NCBI GenBank assembly: GCA_045106735.1
Contig: JBGCEZ010000034.1
Coordinates: forward strand, 1-64,000
Origin: JBGCEZ01 sp045106735
Lineage (GTDB): Bacteria > Planctomycetota > Phycisphaerae > Phycisphaerales > SM1A02
Reading direction: 5' to 3'
DNA: 64,000 nucleotides
The notes under the pieces are model-generated. The model was given only the letters and a program-made list of their open reading frames with translations, ran no database searches and was not told the DNA's origin. The number at the start of each line of letters is the position of its first letter. Position 1 is the first letter of the stretch. Positions 54,456 through 62,833 of this stretch are shown here, in pieces. Both the position numbers and the translations under genes were made by a program.

Positions 54456-55115
54456 ATGTCCGTCCACCCCCTGACCGTTCTCGTTCCGTCCGTGCTTGTC
54501 GCCGGTTCCCTCGCATTGCTGCCGGCCATGGCCTCGCCCACGGCCGACGCCCCCGCCGCGATCGCCGCCGCAACCGTTGCCGCGCCGCAGGCCGCCACCA
54601 GCACCGCGGCGATGACGTACGACATCGACAACGTCCACTCGTGCGCCCTGTTCCGCGTGCAGCACCTCGGCGCCGGCCAGTTCTTCGGCCGATTCAACCG
54701 CTTCGAAGGACAGTTCACCTTCAGCGAGTCGAACGGCCCGATCTTCGACGTGAAGATTCCGATCGACAGCGTCGACACCGACAACGACCGCCTCGACGGC
54801 CACCTGCGAAGTCCGGACTTCTTCAACGCCGTCGAACATCCGGCCATGAGCTTCAAGAACATCTCCGCCACCAAGAGCGGCGAGCGGATGTGGGACGTGA
54901 CCGGCGAGATCACGATCCTCGGCGTGACCAAGACCGTGCCGGTCAAGGTCGAGTGGACGGGTACCAAGGACGTTGGCCGCGGCGTGCGCACCGGGCTCGA
55001 AGCGATCTTCACGATCAAGCGCAGCGACTTCGGCATGATGTACGGCGTCGAGAACGGCATGCTGGGCGACGAGACCCGGATCATCGTCAGCATCGAAGGC
55101 ACGCCGGCCACGTGA
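54456..55115 (+). CDS. YceI-family exported protein
   Basis: 219 residues. Signal peptide (VLVPSVLVAGSLALLPAMASP) and an Ala-rich spacer, then the YceI domain from about 52: YDIDNVHSCALFRVQHLGAGQFFGRFNRFEGQFTF, DVKIPIDSVDTDNDRLDGHLRSPDFFNAVEHPAMSFKN, VTGEITILGVTKTVPVKVEWTG, FTIKRSDFGM. These match the family (D--HS---F-V-H-----V-G-F..., DxHL--DFF----P-M-F). YceI proteins form a lipocalin-like barrel that binds an isoprenoid-type lipid. Start has GAGGAG before it; a terminator follows the stop. Confidence 0.94.
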   Translation: MSVHPLTVLVPSVLVAGSLALLPAMASPTADAPAAIAAATVAAPQAATSTAAMTYDIDNVHSCALFRVQHLGAGQFFGRFNRFEGQFTFSESNGPIFDVKIPIDSVDTDNDRLDGHLRSPDFFNAVEHPAMSFKNISATKSGERMWDVTGEITILGVTKTVPVKVEWTGTKDVGRGVRTGLEAIFTIKRSDFGMMYGVENGMLGDETRIIVSIEGTPAT

Positions 55116-55152
55116 TGCCGCCGACCGCCCCGCCACCGGGGCCAGCTTCAGA

Positions 55153-55200
55153 GTGACCGCGCGGCCCGGGAAGACGCTTCTCGGGCCGCGTCACGTTTTC
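55153..55200 (+). terminator. Terminator of the YceI gene
   Basis: GTGACCGCGCGGCCCGGGAAG pairs with CTTCTCGGGCCGCGTCAC across a short loop, ending at 55194, followed by GTTTTC. Confidence 0.85.
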
Positions 55201-55219
55201 CGCTCCCAAGGATTCCGCC

Positions 55220-56209
55220 ATGCCCCCCGCCATCGCCGGCTTGCTCGACCAGATCCTCTGGCCCGTTCTGCTTCCCGGCACGATTGCCGGCGTCTTGCTG
55301 CTGCTCGCCTGGCGTCCGTGGGTCCGGGGCGAAGGGGCGGAGACTGGCCACGGGGCGGCCTGGGTGCTTCCGATCACCGCGGGCATTGGCTTCATCATCG
55401 CGTTCTTCGATCAGGCCGAACGCATCACCTGGCCGTTCCCGGACAAGTGGCACGGGCTCGCGTACGCCGCCGGCATGCTGGTCGGCGTCGGCGCGGTGGT
55501 GGCGACGATTCGCTCGTCCTGGCTTTCGTTGCTGGTGGCCGCCGCCGGAGCGGGGGCGGTCGCGTTCTACGGAGTCGACCTGCCAACGCTGGGAGACACC
55601 AAAGGCCGCCTGCTCCTGGCCGGGGCTGCGGTGCTGGCGGTGCTGAGCACCGAATCGCTCGCCACGCGCCGTCCGGGCCCCGTCGTCCCGGCCCTGTTCT
55701 GGCTGGGCTTCACCGGGCTCTCGATCACGGTGTTGTCCGGCGGGTTCGCCCGGCTCAGCTTGATGGCCGCTGGCCTCAGCGCGGTGGCCGGCGGAGCCGT
55801 GGTCTGCGGCGTTCTGCACCCGCGTTTCCGCGCATCGCGCGGCGGGGCGGCCGTCTTGGCCACCATGTTTGCGCTGCTGCTTCCAACCGCATGGATCTAC
55901 GGGAACCAGGACATCCTCGGCCCGACCCCGTACGTGTTGCTGGCGGCCATTCCGATTGCCGGCTGGCTGGGCGAATTGCCGATCTTTGGCCGCATCGAAG
56001 TGCCGCGCGGAGAGCGCGCTTCCGACGAACCGGCAGGCGTTTCCGCCGGCCCGCCGCTGGTGCGCGCCCGGCGCCGGCTGTCCGCCGACCTCGCCCGCCT
56101 CTTGATTCCCGCCCTGCTCGCGGTGGCCGCGATCGCCGTGGCCCGCGGCGGCTCCACCGACACCGCCGAAGACGCCGCCGACGATCCGTCGTCCTTCTAC
56201 GGGGGTTGA
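55220..56209 (+). CDS. Multi-pass membrane protein, unknown
   Basis: 329 residues with about nine or ten hydrophobic segments spread over the chain (LLLPGTIAGVLLLLAW; VLPITAGIGFIIAFF; LAYAAGMLVGVGAVVATI; LSLLVAAAGAGAVAFYG; LLLAGAAVLAVLS; FWLGFTGLSITVLSGGFA; AGLSAVAGGAVVCGVL; AAVLATMFALLLPTAWIYG; YVLLAAIPIAGWLGE; LLIPALLAVAAIAVA). No recognised family. A 70-residue hydrophilic loop near 260-300. Start at the ATG 55220, 20 bp after the YceI terminator, with GGATTCCGCC before it; a longer frame from 55153 is rejected. Convergent with eno. Confidence 0.72.
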   Translation: MPPAIAGLLDQILWPVLLPGTIAGVLLLLAWRPWVRGEGAETGHGAAWVLPITAGIGFIIAFFDQAERITWPFPDKWHGLAYAAGMLVGVGAVVATIRSSWLSLLVAAAGAGAVAFYGVDLPTLGDTKGRLLLAGAAVLAVLSTESLATRRPGPVVPALFWLGFTGLSITVLSGGFARLSLMAAGLSAVAGGAVVCGVLHPRFRASRGGAAVLATMFALLLPTAWIYGNQDILGPTPYVLLAAIPIAGWLGELPIFGRIEVPRGERASDEPAGVSAGPPLVRARRRLSADLARLLIPALLAVAAIAVARGGSTDTAEDAADDPSSFYGG

Positions 56210-56231
56210 GCCCCGCTTCGGTCGACCGAAC

Positions 56232-57518
56232 TCAGTCGAGCCCGTACACCGCCGAGTCGCCCAGCGCTTCGGCGATCCGCAGCAACTGGTTGTACTTGGC
56301 GTTGCGGTCGCTGCGGCACGGAGCGCCGGTCTTGATCTGACCGCAGTTGGTCGCCACCGCGATGTCGGCGATCGTCGCGTCTTCGGTTTCGCCCGACCGG
56401 TGACTCATGACGGACTCGAAGCCGTTGCGCCGGGCCAGGTTGACCGCCTCCATCGCCTCGCTCAGCGTGCCGATCTGGTTGACCTTCACCAGGATCGCAT
56501 TCGCGCAGCCTTCGTCGATGCCGCGGCGGAGGAAGTCGGGGTTGGTGACGAACAGGTCGTCGCCCACGAGCTGCACGCGGTCGCCGATGCGCTCGGTGAT
56601 CGTGCGCCAGCCGTCCCAGTCGTTCTCGGCCAGGCCGTCTTCGATCGAGTGGATCGGCCAGCGATCGCACCAACCGGCCCAGAGGTCGACGAGTTCATCG
56701 CTGCTGATGACGCGGTCGGGGTCGCTGCTGAAGAAGCAGTAGCCCTCCTTGCCCAACTTCTCGGCTTCGTTCCACAGTTCGCTGGTGGCCGGATCCAGGG
56801 CGATGGTGATCTGGTCGCCCAGGTCGTAGCCGGCCTTCTCGACCGCGCGGGCGATGTACTCGAGGGCTTCCTCGTTGCTCTTGAGGTTCGGGGCAAAGCC
56901 GCCCTCGTCACCCACCGCGGTGGACAGGCCATCGGCGTGGAGCACCCCAGCCAGAGCGTGGTAGATCTCGACCCCGGCCCGCAGGCCTTCCTCGAACGTG
57001 TCGAAGCCGAAGGGTTGGATCATGAACTCCTGGAAGTCCACCGTGTTGTCGGCGTGCTTGCCGCCGTTGAGGATGTTCAGCATCGGCACCGGCAGAACGC
57101 GGGCGGCCGTGCCGCCGAGGTAGCGGTACAGCGGCTGGGCGGTGGCGTCGGCCGCGGCATGGGCCACGGCGAGCGACACGCCCAGGATCGCGTTCGCCCC
57201 AAGCTTGGACTTGTTCGGCGTGCCGTCGAGCTCGATCAGCGCCCGGTCGATCGTCTCCTGGCCGGTCGCGTCGTAGCCGGCGAGTTCCGGGGCGATCACG
57301 TCATTGACGTTCGCCACGGCCTGGAACACGGCCTTGCCGCGCCACGCATCGCCGCCATCTCGGAGTTCGGTCGCCTCGTGTTCGCCGGTGCTCGCCCCCG
57401 ATGGGACGGCCGCACGGCCAAAGCCGCCGCCTTCCAGCACGACCTCGCACTCGAGGGTCGGGTTCCCGCGGGAATCCAGGATCTGGCGGGCATTGATCTG
57501 CTCGATGTCGAAGGCCAT
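56232..57518 (-). CDS. eno: Enolase
   Basis: 428 residues, normal length. MAFDIEQINARQILDSRGNPTLECEV start, GASTGEHEATELRDGG, SIEDGLAENDWDGW, LVGDDLFVTNP and the family signature ILVKVNQIGTLSEAMEAVNLARRNGFESVMSHRSGETEDATIADIAVATNCGQIKTGAPCRSDRNAKYNQLLRIAE are all present, with the Asp/Glu Mg2+ ligands and the catalytic Lys in LVKVNQ. It converts 2-phosphoglycerate to phosphoenolpyruvate. The start at 57518 is the family start; the frame continues upstream 240 codons but is not coding. Together with the mutase at 52806 it covers two consecutive glycolytic steps, though the genes are not adjacent. Confidence 0.98.
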   Translation of the reverse strand: MAFDIEQINARQILDSRGNPTLECEVVLEGGGFGRAAVPSGASTGEHEATELRDGGDAWRGKAVFQAVANVNDVIAPELAGYDATGQETIDRALIELDGTPNKSKLGANAILGVSLAVAHAAADATAQPLYRYLGGTAARVLPVPMLNILNGGKHADNTVDFQEFMIQPFGFDTFEEGLRAGVEIYHALAGVLHADGLSTAVGDEGGFAPNLKSNEEALEYIARAVEKAGYDLGDQITIALDPATSELWNEAEKLGKEGYCFFSSDPDRVISSDELVDLWAGWCDRWPIHSIEDGLAENDWDGWRTITERIGDRVQLVGDDLFVTNPDFLRRGIDEGCANAILVKVNQIGTLSEAMEAVNLARRNGFESVMSHRSGETEDATIADIAVATNCGQIKTGAPCRSDRNAKYNQLLRIAEALGDSAVYGLD

Positions 57519-57754
57519 CGGACGGAAGCTCCGGTCAACGGGGTCGAGGCCTCGCGCGGCCGACCGAGCTTCAGGTCGGCGGCCCGCGGTCGAGGCGGGC
57601 CGGGATGGTAGCAGGCGACGCCGGCCGATCGGTGGACCAGCGGAGGGCGAACGACGGACCAGCGGACCGGCGGAGGGCGAACGCCCGGACGACGGCAGGC
57701 CAGCGCCGGGTCCGCGGTCGCTCCGTGCCGTTTCCGCGGGAACGCAGCGATTGT

Positions 57755-59074
57755 TCAGCGCCGATTCGCCGCCACGCCGACGTCTCGATCGAATCGGCCG
57801 CGGCGTTCGACCGGCAGCAGGGACCGAATCTCGACGTACGCGTTGTCGTCGGTCTCCTTCAGGCGGCCGGAATTGCGCAGCAGCTCGGCGTGGCGAGCCT
57901 GCAGCGGCGGACTGCCGAGGTCCATGATCGACGTCATCGGCGTCACCACGCGGCTCAACTCGCGGCGGGCGTCCTCGACCATGCGGGCCGCTTCCATCTC
58001 GTCGGCATCGCGGCGGACGGCCCACTCGCCCAGAATCGCCGCCGCGTCGGCCTCCAAGCCCGGTGCATTGCGCTGCATCCAGCCGCGGGCTTGCTCGAGC
58101 CGTCGGGCGTCCCGCCCCACCAACCACGGATGACTGGCGTGCCGGACGCGGCGTCGCCAGGATGCTTCTGCCTCGGGCGTCCCGGCCGCCGCGGCGATCG
58201 CGTCGACCGCGGCATCCAAGGGGGTCCGGAGCCGGGCCCAGGCCTGACAAATGCGCTGTTCGGCCGCGGCCAGATCTCCGGGATCACCGGTGGCGCTGGC
58301 GATCCGGCGGTCGATGCGGCCGAGCCACGCCTCCCCGGCGGCGTCTCGCACCATCGGACCAACGGTCGCCGCCCAGGCGTTCACCGCCCGGTCAATCGCG
58401 GCGGCATCGGCCGCGGCCCCGCCGAGCTCAGCGGTCCGGGCGAGGCGAACCATCTCGATGAGGTCAATGGACTCGCCGGCTTCAAACGTGGCCCCGCCGG
58501 CGGATTGCAGGCTTCGGATGAACGCCGCCCGCTCGAGTTGCTGAATGAGCGGGGCAACTTCCCGATCCTCGCCGTAGAAGAGGCGGAGGTTCTGGGTCAG
58601 CTCGGCCATCCGGTCCGAGGCCCGATGCCAGGACTCGCGGCCCACTTCCAGGACGGCGATCTGCCGATCAAGAAACGCATTGAGCCCGCCCCCGCCCCCA
58701 CCGCCGGCTTCGGCCGCGGCCACACGGGCGTCGTGGTCCTCGGCCAGCTCGAGCACCGCGTCGCGATAGTCCATCAGGCTGATCTCGGCGATCGACGTCT
58801 CGGCCGACGTCCGGCCAAGGGCGCGCATGAATTCGCTCGTCGCCCGATCGGTGATGACAGGATGGACTTCGGCCGGCCCGCGGACGTTCGACGTCGACGC
58901 GGCTGCGAATGCGGATGCGGATGCGGATGCGCTCCCGGCCATCGCCAACGTCGCCGTCGCCCGCTCAGTCAGCCCGGCAACTCCGATCAGCGCGAGCAGT
59001 CCCACGGCCATCGATCGCCCGGTGGCGTGAATGAAGCGGGGACGGACGGACACGAATGGAGCGGCGTCGGCCAT
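57755..59074 (-). CDS. Secreted or membrane-anchored helical protein, unknown
   Basis: 439 residues. N-terminus MADAAPFVSVRPRFIHATGRSMAVGLLALIGVAGLTERATATLAMAG has one hydrophobic segment (about 21-37), probably a signal or anchor. A short Ser-Ala repeat (SASASASA, encoded by GCGGAT hexamers) follows, then a long, mostly helical region without a recognised domain (ELAEDHDARVAAAEAGGGGGGGLNAFLDRQIAVLEVG..., ERAAFIRSLQ, MQRNAPGLEADAAAILGEW). Ala/Arg/Asp-rich. The start ATG 59074 has GAGAA in front. It is 205 bp away from xerD on the same strand. Confidence 0.7.
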   Translation of the reverse strand: MADAAPFVSVRPRFIHATGRSMAVGLLALIGVAGLTERATATLAMAGSASASASAFAAASTSNVRGPAEVHPVITDRATSEFMRALGRTSAETSIAEISLMDYRDAVLELAEDHDARVAAAEAGGGGGGGLNAFLDRQIAVLEVGRESWHRASDRMAELTQNLRLFYGEDREVAPLIQQLERAAFIRSLQSAGGATFEAGESIDLIEMVRLARTAELGGAAADAAAIDRAVNAWAATVGPMVRDAAGEAWLGRIDRRIASATGDPGDLAAAEQRICQAWARLRTPLDAAVDAIAAAAGTPEAEASWRRRVRHASHPWLVGRDARRLEQARGWMQRNAPGLEADAAAILGEWAVRRDADEMEAARMVEDARRELSRVVTPMTSIMDLGSPPLQARHAELLRNSGRLKETDDNAYVEIRSLLPVERRGRFDRDVGVAANRR

Positions 59075-59279
59075 GGGGCGTTCTCGATTCTGCGCGGCGG
59101 GTTCGGTTCTTGGTCGGGCATTGGCGACGATGCGGCCCGGGACGAACACTCCGCGGGCTCGGCGGGCCTCCTGGCCGCTCGCTCCCCCGGGCGTCCCTGA
59201 CGCCTGAATCGTAGCCAACGCGCCGGCGACCCTCCATCGTCCGATTCCGTCGCCCGCCATGCGAGCTGAACTCGGCGGA

Positions 59280-60203
59280 TCAGCCGCGCGGATGAAAACG
59301 GTTGACGACTTCGCGGAGGCGAGCCTGGTCGACATGGGTGTAGATCTGGGTTGTGGCGATGTCCGAATGGCCCAACAACTCCTGGACGATGCGGAGGTCC
59401 GCCCCGCCCGAAAGCAGGTGCGTCGCGAAACTGTGCCGCAACATGTGGGGATGGACGCCGACGAGTCCGGCCCGCTCGGCGTTCCGCCGCACGATCTGCC
59501 AGACTGCCACGCGCTCCAGCGGCCGCCCCGAGTTGGACAGCAGCAGCCGATTCTCGTGCCGGCCACTCTTGGCCAGATCGGGCCGCCGCTCGGCGAGCCA
59601 GGCCTCGGTCGCCTCGATCGCCGGCTGGCCGATGGGCACGAGTCGCTGCTTGCCGCCCTTGCCGTTGACCCGCAGGACGGCGATCGACTCGTGGTAGTCG
59701 CTCATCGACAGGCGGCCGACTTCGCTCGCGCGGAGTCCGGCGGCATACATGAGTTCGAGCATCGCCCGATCCCGCAGCCACAGCCGGCCGTGTTCGGGCT
59801 TGGGGGCGGCGAGCAGGGCCCGCATCTTGCCGGGGCTGAGCACGCCCGGCAGTCGTCGCCAGCGCGAGGGCGTCTCGAGCAGCCGGGCCGGATCGCTGGC
59901 CCAGCGACCGGTGGCCGCGTGGTACCGAAAGAAGACCCGCAGGGTGGCCAGGTGCCGGGCGACCGACGACGCTTCCATGCCGCGGTCGACGTGGAGGCTC
60001 CGGAGATGCTCGGCGAGCATCCGCGGCGTCACCGCGTCCAGATCGGTCACGCCCCTCGCGTGGAGGTCGAGCATCAGGTCGCGAATGTCCCGTCCGTAGG
60101 CTTCGAGCGTCGTCGGAGCCAGCCCCGCCTCAATGCGGGCGAAGGACAAGAACTCACGTACCGGTGGCTGGAATCCGGGCGGGATCGGTACGGACGGGGG
60201 CAT
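59280..60203 (-). CDS. xerD: Tyrosine recombinase XerD-like
   Basis: 307 residues. SAM-like N-terminal domain (FLSFARIEAGLAPTTLEAYGRDIRDLMLDL, about 15-45), then the catalytic domain: Arg in GLRASEVGRL (R-I), Lys in VNGKGGKQRLVPIG, His-x-x-Arg in HMLRHSFATHLL, His in LGHSDIATTQIYTHV and Tyr in the same box. Length and R-K-H-R-H-Y set match XerC/XerD for chromosome dimer resolution at dif. The start at 60203 (MPPSVPIPPG) is chosen for family length; the 112-residue extension overlaps another gene. It overlaps the 5' half of a Cys/His-rich gene by 50 bp. No dif-like site noticed. Confidence 0.94.
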   Translation of the reverse strand: MPPSVPIPPGFQPPVREFLSFARIEAGLAPTTLEAYGRDIRDLMLDLHARGVTDLDAVTPRMLAEHLRSLHVDRGMEASSVARHLATLRVFFRYHAATGRWASDPARLLETPSRWRRLPGVLSPGKMRALLAAPKPEHGRLWLRDRAMLELMYAAGLRASEVGRLSMSDYHESIAVLRVNGKGGKQRLVPIGQPAIEATEAWLAERRPDLAKSGRHENRLLLSNSGRPLERVAVWQIVRRNAERAGLVGVHPHMLRHSFATHLLSGGADLRIVQELLGHSDIATTQIYTHVDQARLREVVNRFHPRG

Positions 60204-60441
60204 GGCCGGCCAAAGTGATGACGACGGGGATCGACGCGTGGTCGGCGCCCGCGCGCTCATCGTCCTCGATCCGAATCTCGTGGTAGTGGGAGCACCCGTG
60301 GAAGCCGCCAAAGCAGACGCGGTAAGCCTCGTCGATGTGACCCAGCGAGAATCGCCGGGCACAACGGGCTTCGCCGCGATCCACGTACGGGCACGATTGG
60401 CCCGAGGCGGAACGACCACCGGCGGCGGTGACAGCGTCCAT
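60154..60441 (-). CDS. Small Cys/His-rich protein upstream of xerD, conserved-looking
   Basis: 95 residues starting MDAVTAAGGRSASGQ, preceded by GGAGGT at ideal spacing. The core CPYVDRGEARCARRFSLGHIDEAYRVCFGGFHGCSHYHEIRIED carries four Cys and four His and looks like a zinc-binding or Fe-S domain: C-x(9)-C, C-x(6)-C, and a C-S-H-Y-H-E end. I recall such short C-x-Y-x-x-x-x-C...C...CSHYHE modules from planctomycete genes but cannot name a family. The last 50 bp lie inside xerD in another frame, so the two genes overlap. Function unknown. Confidence 0.72.
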   Translation of the reverse strand: MDAVTAAGGRSASGQSCPYVDRGEARCARRFSLGHIDEAYRVCFGGFHGCSHYHEIRIEDDERAGADHASIPVVITLAGHAPVRTDPARIPATGT

Positions 60442-61050
60442 GCGCACCTCCGAGCGGTTGGCCCGGATCGGTTCGCCGACGCCGCTCCCGTCTGCCGATG
60501 TGGCGAGCGGTCGAGCAGCGTCCATCCATGCGAACGCACCGGGACTTGCCGAGTATCGGGTGAGTTGGCCGCCGGGGAATAGATTTCTGCGCGATTGTGG
60601 ACAGCCCGGGGATGACTCGGCGGATTCGCCGGCGTCGGCCGACGCTGCGCGGTCCGGCCATTGGTGCGCGGCGGAATCCGCGCGACGCATGCACGGCGTC
60701 CTCGATCGTTGCGGCCAACGCCGCGTTCGTACCCGCGAAAGCCCGCCCCACGCAGCCTTCACGGCCCTTGCACGCACCACGACGCTCGGAACCACCGCGC
60801 CCCTCGGCGTGGCACGGGCCTTGCAACTGGAACACCGTGGCAAGGAGTGCCCTCCGAGCGGAATGCCCGGATGCAATTGGACCACTCGCTTGGATGACCG
60901 CCCACCGCGGCATCCGGATCCGGGGACCGGATCGGCGAGGGTCCGCTCGAATTCGATTCGTCAATCGATTCGGGTGCACGGAAGGGATTCCCCGCCACCC
61001 CCCACGCTCGCGATCGAGCGCGGCGGGCCACCTCCTTGCGGGAGTTCCCG
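60442..61050. other. Long region before the flagellar genes
   Basis: 609 bp between the small Cys/His gene (minus) and flgF (plus). Several open frames cross it in both directions, but none has a ribosome site together with a protein-like sequence, so no gene is called. The flagellar promoter should lie here; I see no clear sigma-28 or sigma-54 box. Just before flgF, GCGGGAG serves as ribosome site. Confidence 0.5.
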
Positions 61051-61818
61051 ATGAAGTACGGCATGTATCTCGCCGCCGCCGGTGCCCTCGGCAGCATGTA
61101 CCGACAGGACGTGCTCTCGAACAACCTGGCGAACCTCAACACCGTCGGCTTCAAGCCCGACTCGGTGGTGATGCAGCAAACCGCGCCCGAACGGATCCAG
61201 TCTGGAGCGATGACCCCGCCGAAGCTCGTACTCGAGCAACTCGGCGGCGTGGTGCAATCCGCTCCGTCCCGGCCGAATCTGACCCAGGGCGAGGTCCGCA
61301 ACTCCGCCAACCCGTTCGACATGGCCATTGAGGGTGACGGGTTTTTCACCGTCGGCGGCGGCGATGACCCCGCCGACATTCGCCTGACCCGCGACGGCCG
61401 CATGACCCGCGATACGACCGGCCAACTCGTCACGATCACCGGCGGCCTTCCAGTCCTGGACGATCGCGGCCAACCGATCATGCTCGCCGGCCAAGGCGAT
61501 GTCACGGTCGACGACCAAGGCTTCGTGAGCCAAGGTGGCCAAGCCGTGGCCCGGATCGGCCTCGCCAGCCCTGAGCAAGCGCTCGACCTCAAGAAGGTCG
61601 GCGCCAACCTCTTTCAACTCCGCGACGGCGCGATCCTGTCGGCCGAGCGGCCGGCCGGCCGCGTCCGCGCCAACAGCGTCGAGGGCAGTGCCGTCGACCC
61701 CATCTCGACCATGACCGCGCTCATGAGCGCGGCCAAGTCCGCCAACGCAAACATCAAGATGATGCAGTTCCACGACTACCTGACGGGCCAAGCCGTCAAC
61801 GTGCTCGGCCGCATCTGA
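61051..61818 (+). CDS. flgF: Flagellar basal-body rod protein FlgF-like
   Basis: 255 residues. Starts MKYGMYLAAAGALGSMYRQDVLSNNLANLNTVGFKPDSV, the conserved rod/hook N-terminus (LSNNLAN-NT-GFK), then an axial protein middle (FDMAIEGDGFFTVGGG; TRDGRMTRDTTGQLVT) and the C-terminal helix VEGSAVDPISTMTALMSAAKSANANIKMMQFHDYLTGQAVNVLGRI. FlgF forms the proximal rod of the flagellum with FlgG. The position just before flgG supports FlgF over FlgG. An upstream TTG start at 61036 is possible but less likely. Exported by the flagellar type III system. Confidence 0.92.
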   Translation: MKYGMYLAAAGALGSMYRQDVLSNNLANLNTVGFKPDSVVMQQTAPERIQSGAMTPPKLVLEQLGGVVQSAPSRPNLTQGEVRNSANPFDMAIEGDGFFTVGGGDDPADIRLTRDGRMTRDTTGQLVTITGGLPVLDDRGQPIMLAGQGDVTVDDQGFVSQGGQAVARIGLASPEQALDLKKVGANLFQLRDGAILSAERPAGRVRANSVEGSAVDPISTMTALMSAAKSANANIKMMQFHDYLTGQAVNVLGRI

Positions 61819-61866
61819 ATCATGCCACTCGCCGCATGACGCGGCCGAGTTTCTCGGAGACCGAAG

Positions 61867-62676
61867 ATGGCCATCATCGCCCTGCACAGTGCCTCGACCG
61901 CCCTCAGCGCCTTGTCGACATCGCTCGACATCACGGCCAACAACCTGGCCAATGCGAACACCGACGGCTTCAAGTCAAGTCGCGCGAACTTCCAGGACTT
62001 GATGTACCAGGAGCGTTCGCAGCCCGGCGTGGAGAACGCCAACGGCGACCAGCGTCCGACCGGCCTGTACGTCGGTCTGGGCACCAAGATCTCCGGCACG
62101 CAGATCGACTTCGCCCAAGGCGGCATCCGGCCGACGGAGCGTCCCTTCGACTTCAACATCACGGGCGAAGGCTTCTTCCAAGTCGAAGTCGATACCGAGA
62201 CCAGCGAAACGGGTCTCGCGTATACACGGGCCGGGAACTTCGCCCGCAACGCCGACGGTGAGCTCGTGCTGGCGACCGACCAGGGCCGAAGGCTCGATCC
62301 GCCCATCGTCGTGCCGGAGAACGCGTCGGGCATTGACATTCGTTCCGACGGCACCGTCGTCGCGCAGATCGGCGGCGCCGAACCAGAAGAGCTCGGCCAG
62401 ATCGAACTGGCCAAGTTCGTCAACCCGACCGGACTCCGCCAGGTGGGCGAAAACCTGTACGCCCCCAGCGCCGCGTCCGGCGCGGCGGTGACCGGGCCCG
62501 CGGGAACCAATGGCACGGGCACGGTGTCGAACGGTGCCCTCGAAGGATCCAACGTCAACCCGGTCAACGAACTCGTCGGCCTGATCCTGACCCAGCGGGC
62601 GTTCGAACTGAACAGCCAGTCGATTCAGGCCGCCGACGAAGTCCTCCGCACCGCCGGTCAGCTCCGCAGCTTCTGA
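61867..62676 (+). CDS. flgG: Flagellar distal rod protein FlgG
   Basis: 269 residues, close to the usual 260. MAIIALHSASTALSALSTSLDITANNLANANTDGFKSSRANFQDLMYQ is the FlgG start; GLYVGLGTKISGTQIDFAQGGIRPTERPFDFNITGEGFFQVEV, YTRAGNFARNADGELVLATDQGRRLDPPIVVPENA and the end GALEGSNVNPVNELVGLILTQRAFELNSQSIQAADEVLRTAGQLRSF match FlgG closely (SNVN-V-E----I--QRA-E-NS-- --D). It builds the distal rod inside the P and L rings. It lies 48 bp after flgF and 157 bp before flgA. Confidence 0.97.
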   Translation: MAIIALHSASTALSALSTSLDITANNLANANTDGFKSSRANFQDLMYQERSQPGVENANGDQRPTGLYVGLGTKISGTQIDFAQGGIRPTERPFDFNITGEGFFQVEVDTETSETGLAYTRAGNFARNADGELVLATDQGRRLDPPIVVPENASGIDIRSDGTVVAQIGGAEPEELGQIELAKFVNPTGLRQVGENLYAPSAASGAAVTGPAGTNGTGTVSNGALEGSNVNPVNELVGLILTQRAFELNSQSIQAADEVLRTAGQLRSF

Positions 62677-62833
62677 TCGAGGATCGCTTCGCTGATCGCC
62701 GCGGCCGCGGCCGTCGTCGCCCGACTCACCCTCGGCCGACGCGTTCGCCCCGCGGCGTGCCGGCTTCACTCCGACCCCGCCAGCGACCTCGCCACCGACG
62801 CCGCTTCCTGCCCCGACTCGGAAAGTCCTCCCC

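Noticed and set aside
60428..61054. Plus-strand frame between the Cys/His gene and flgF
   Set aside because: It is antisense to the small Cys/His gene at its start and has no ribosome site; composition is not like a folded protein.
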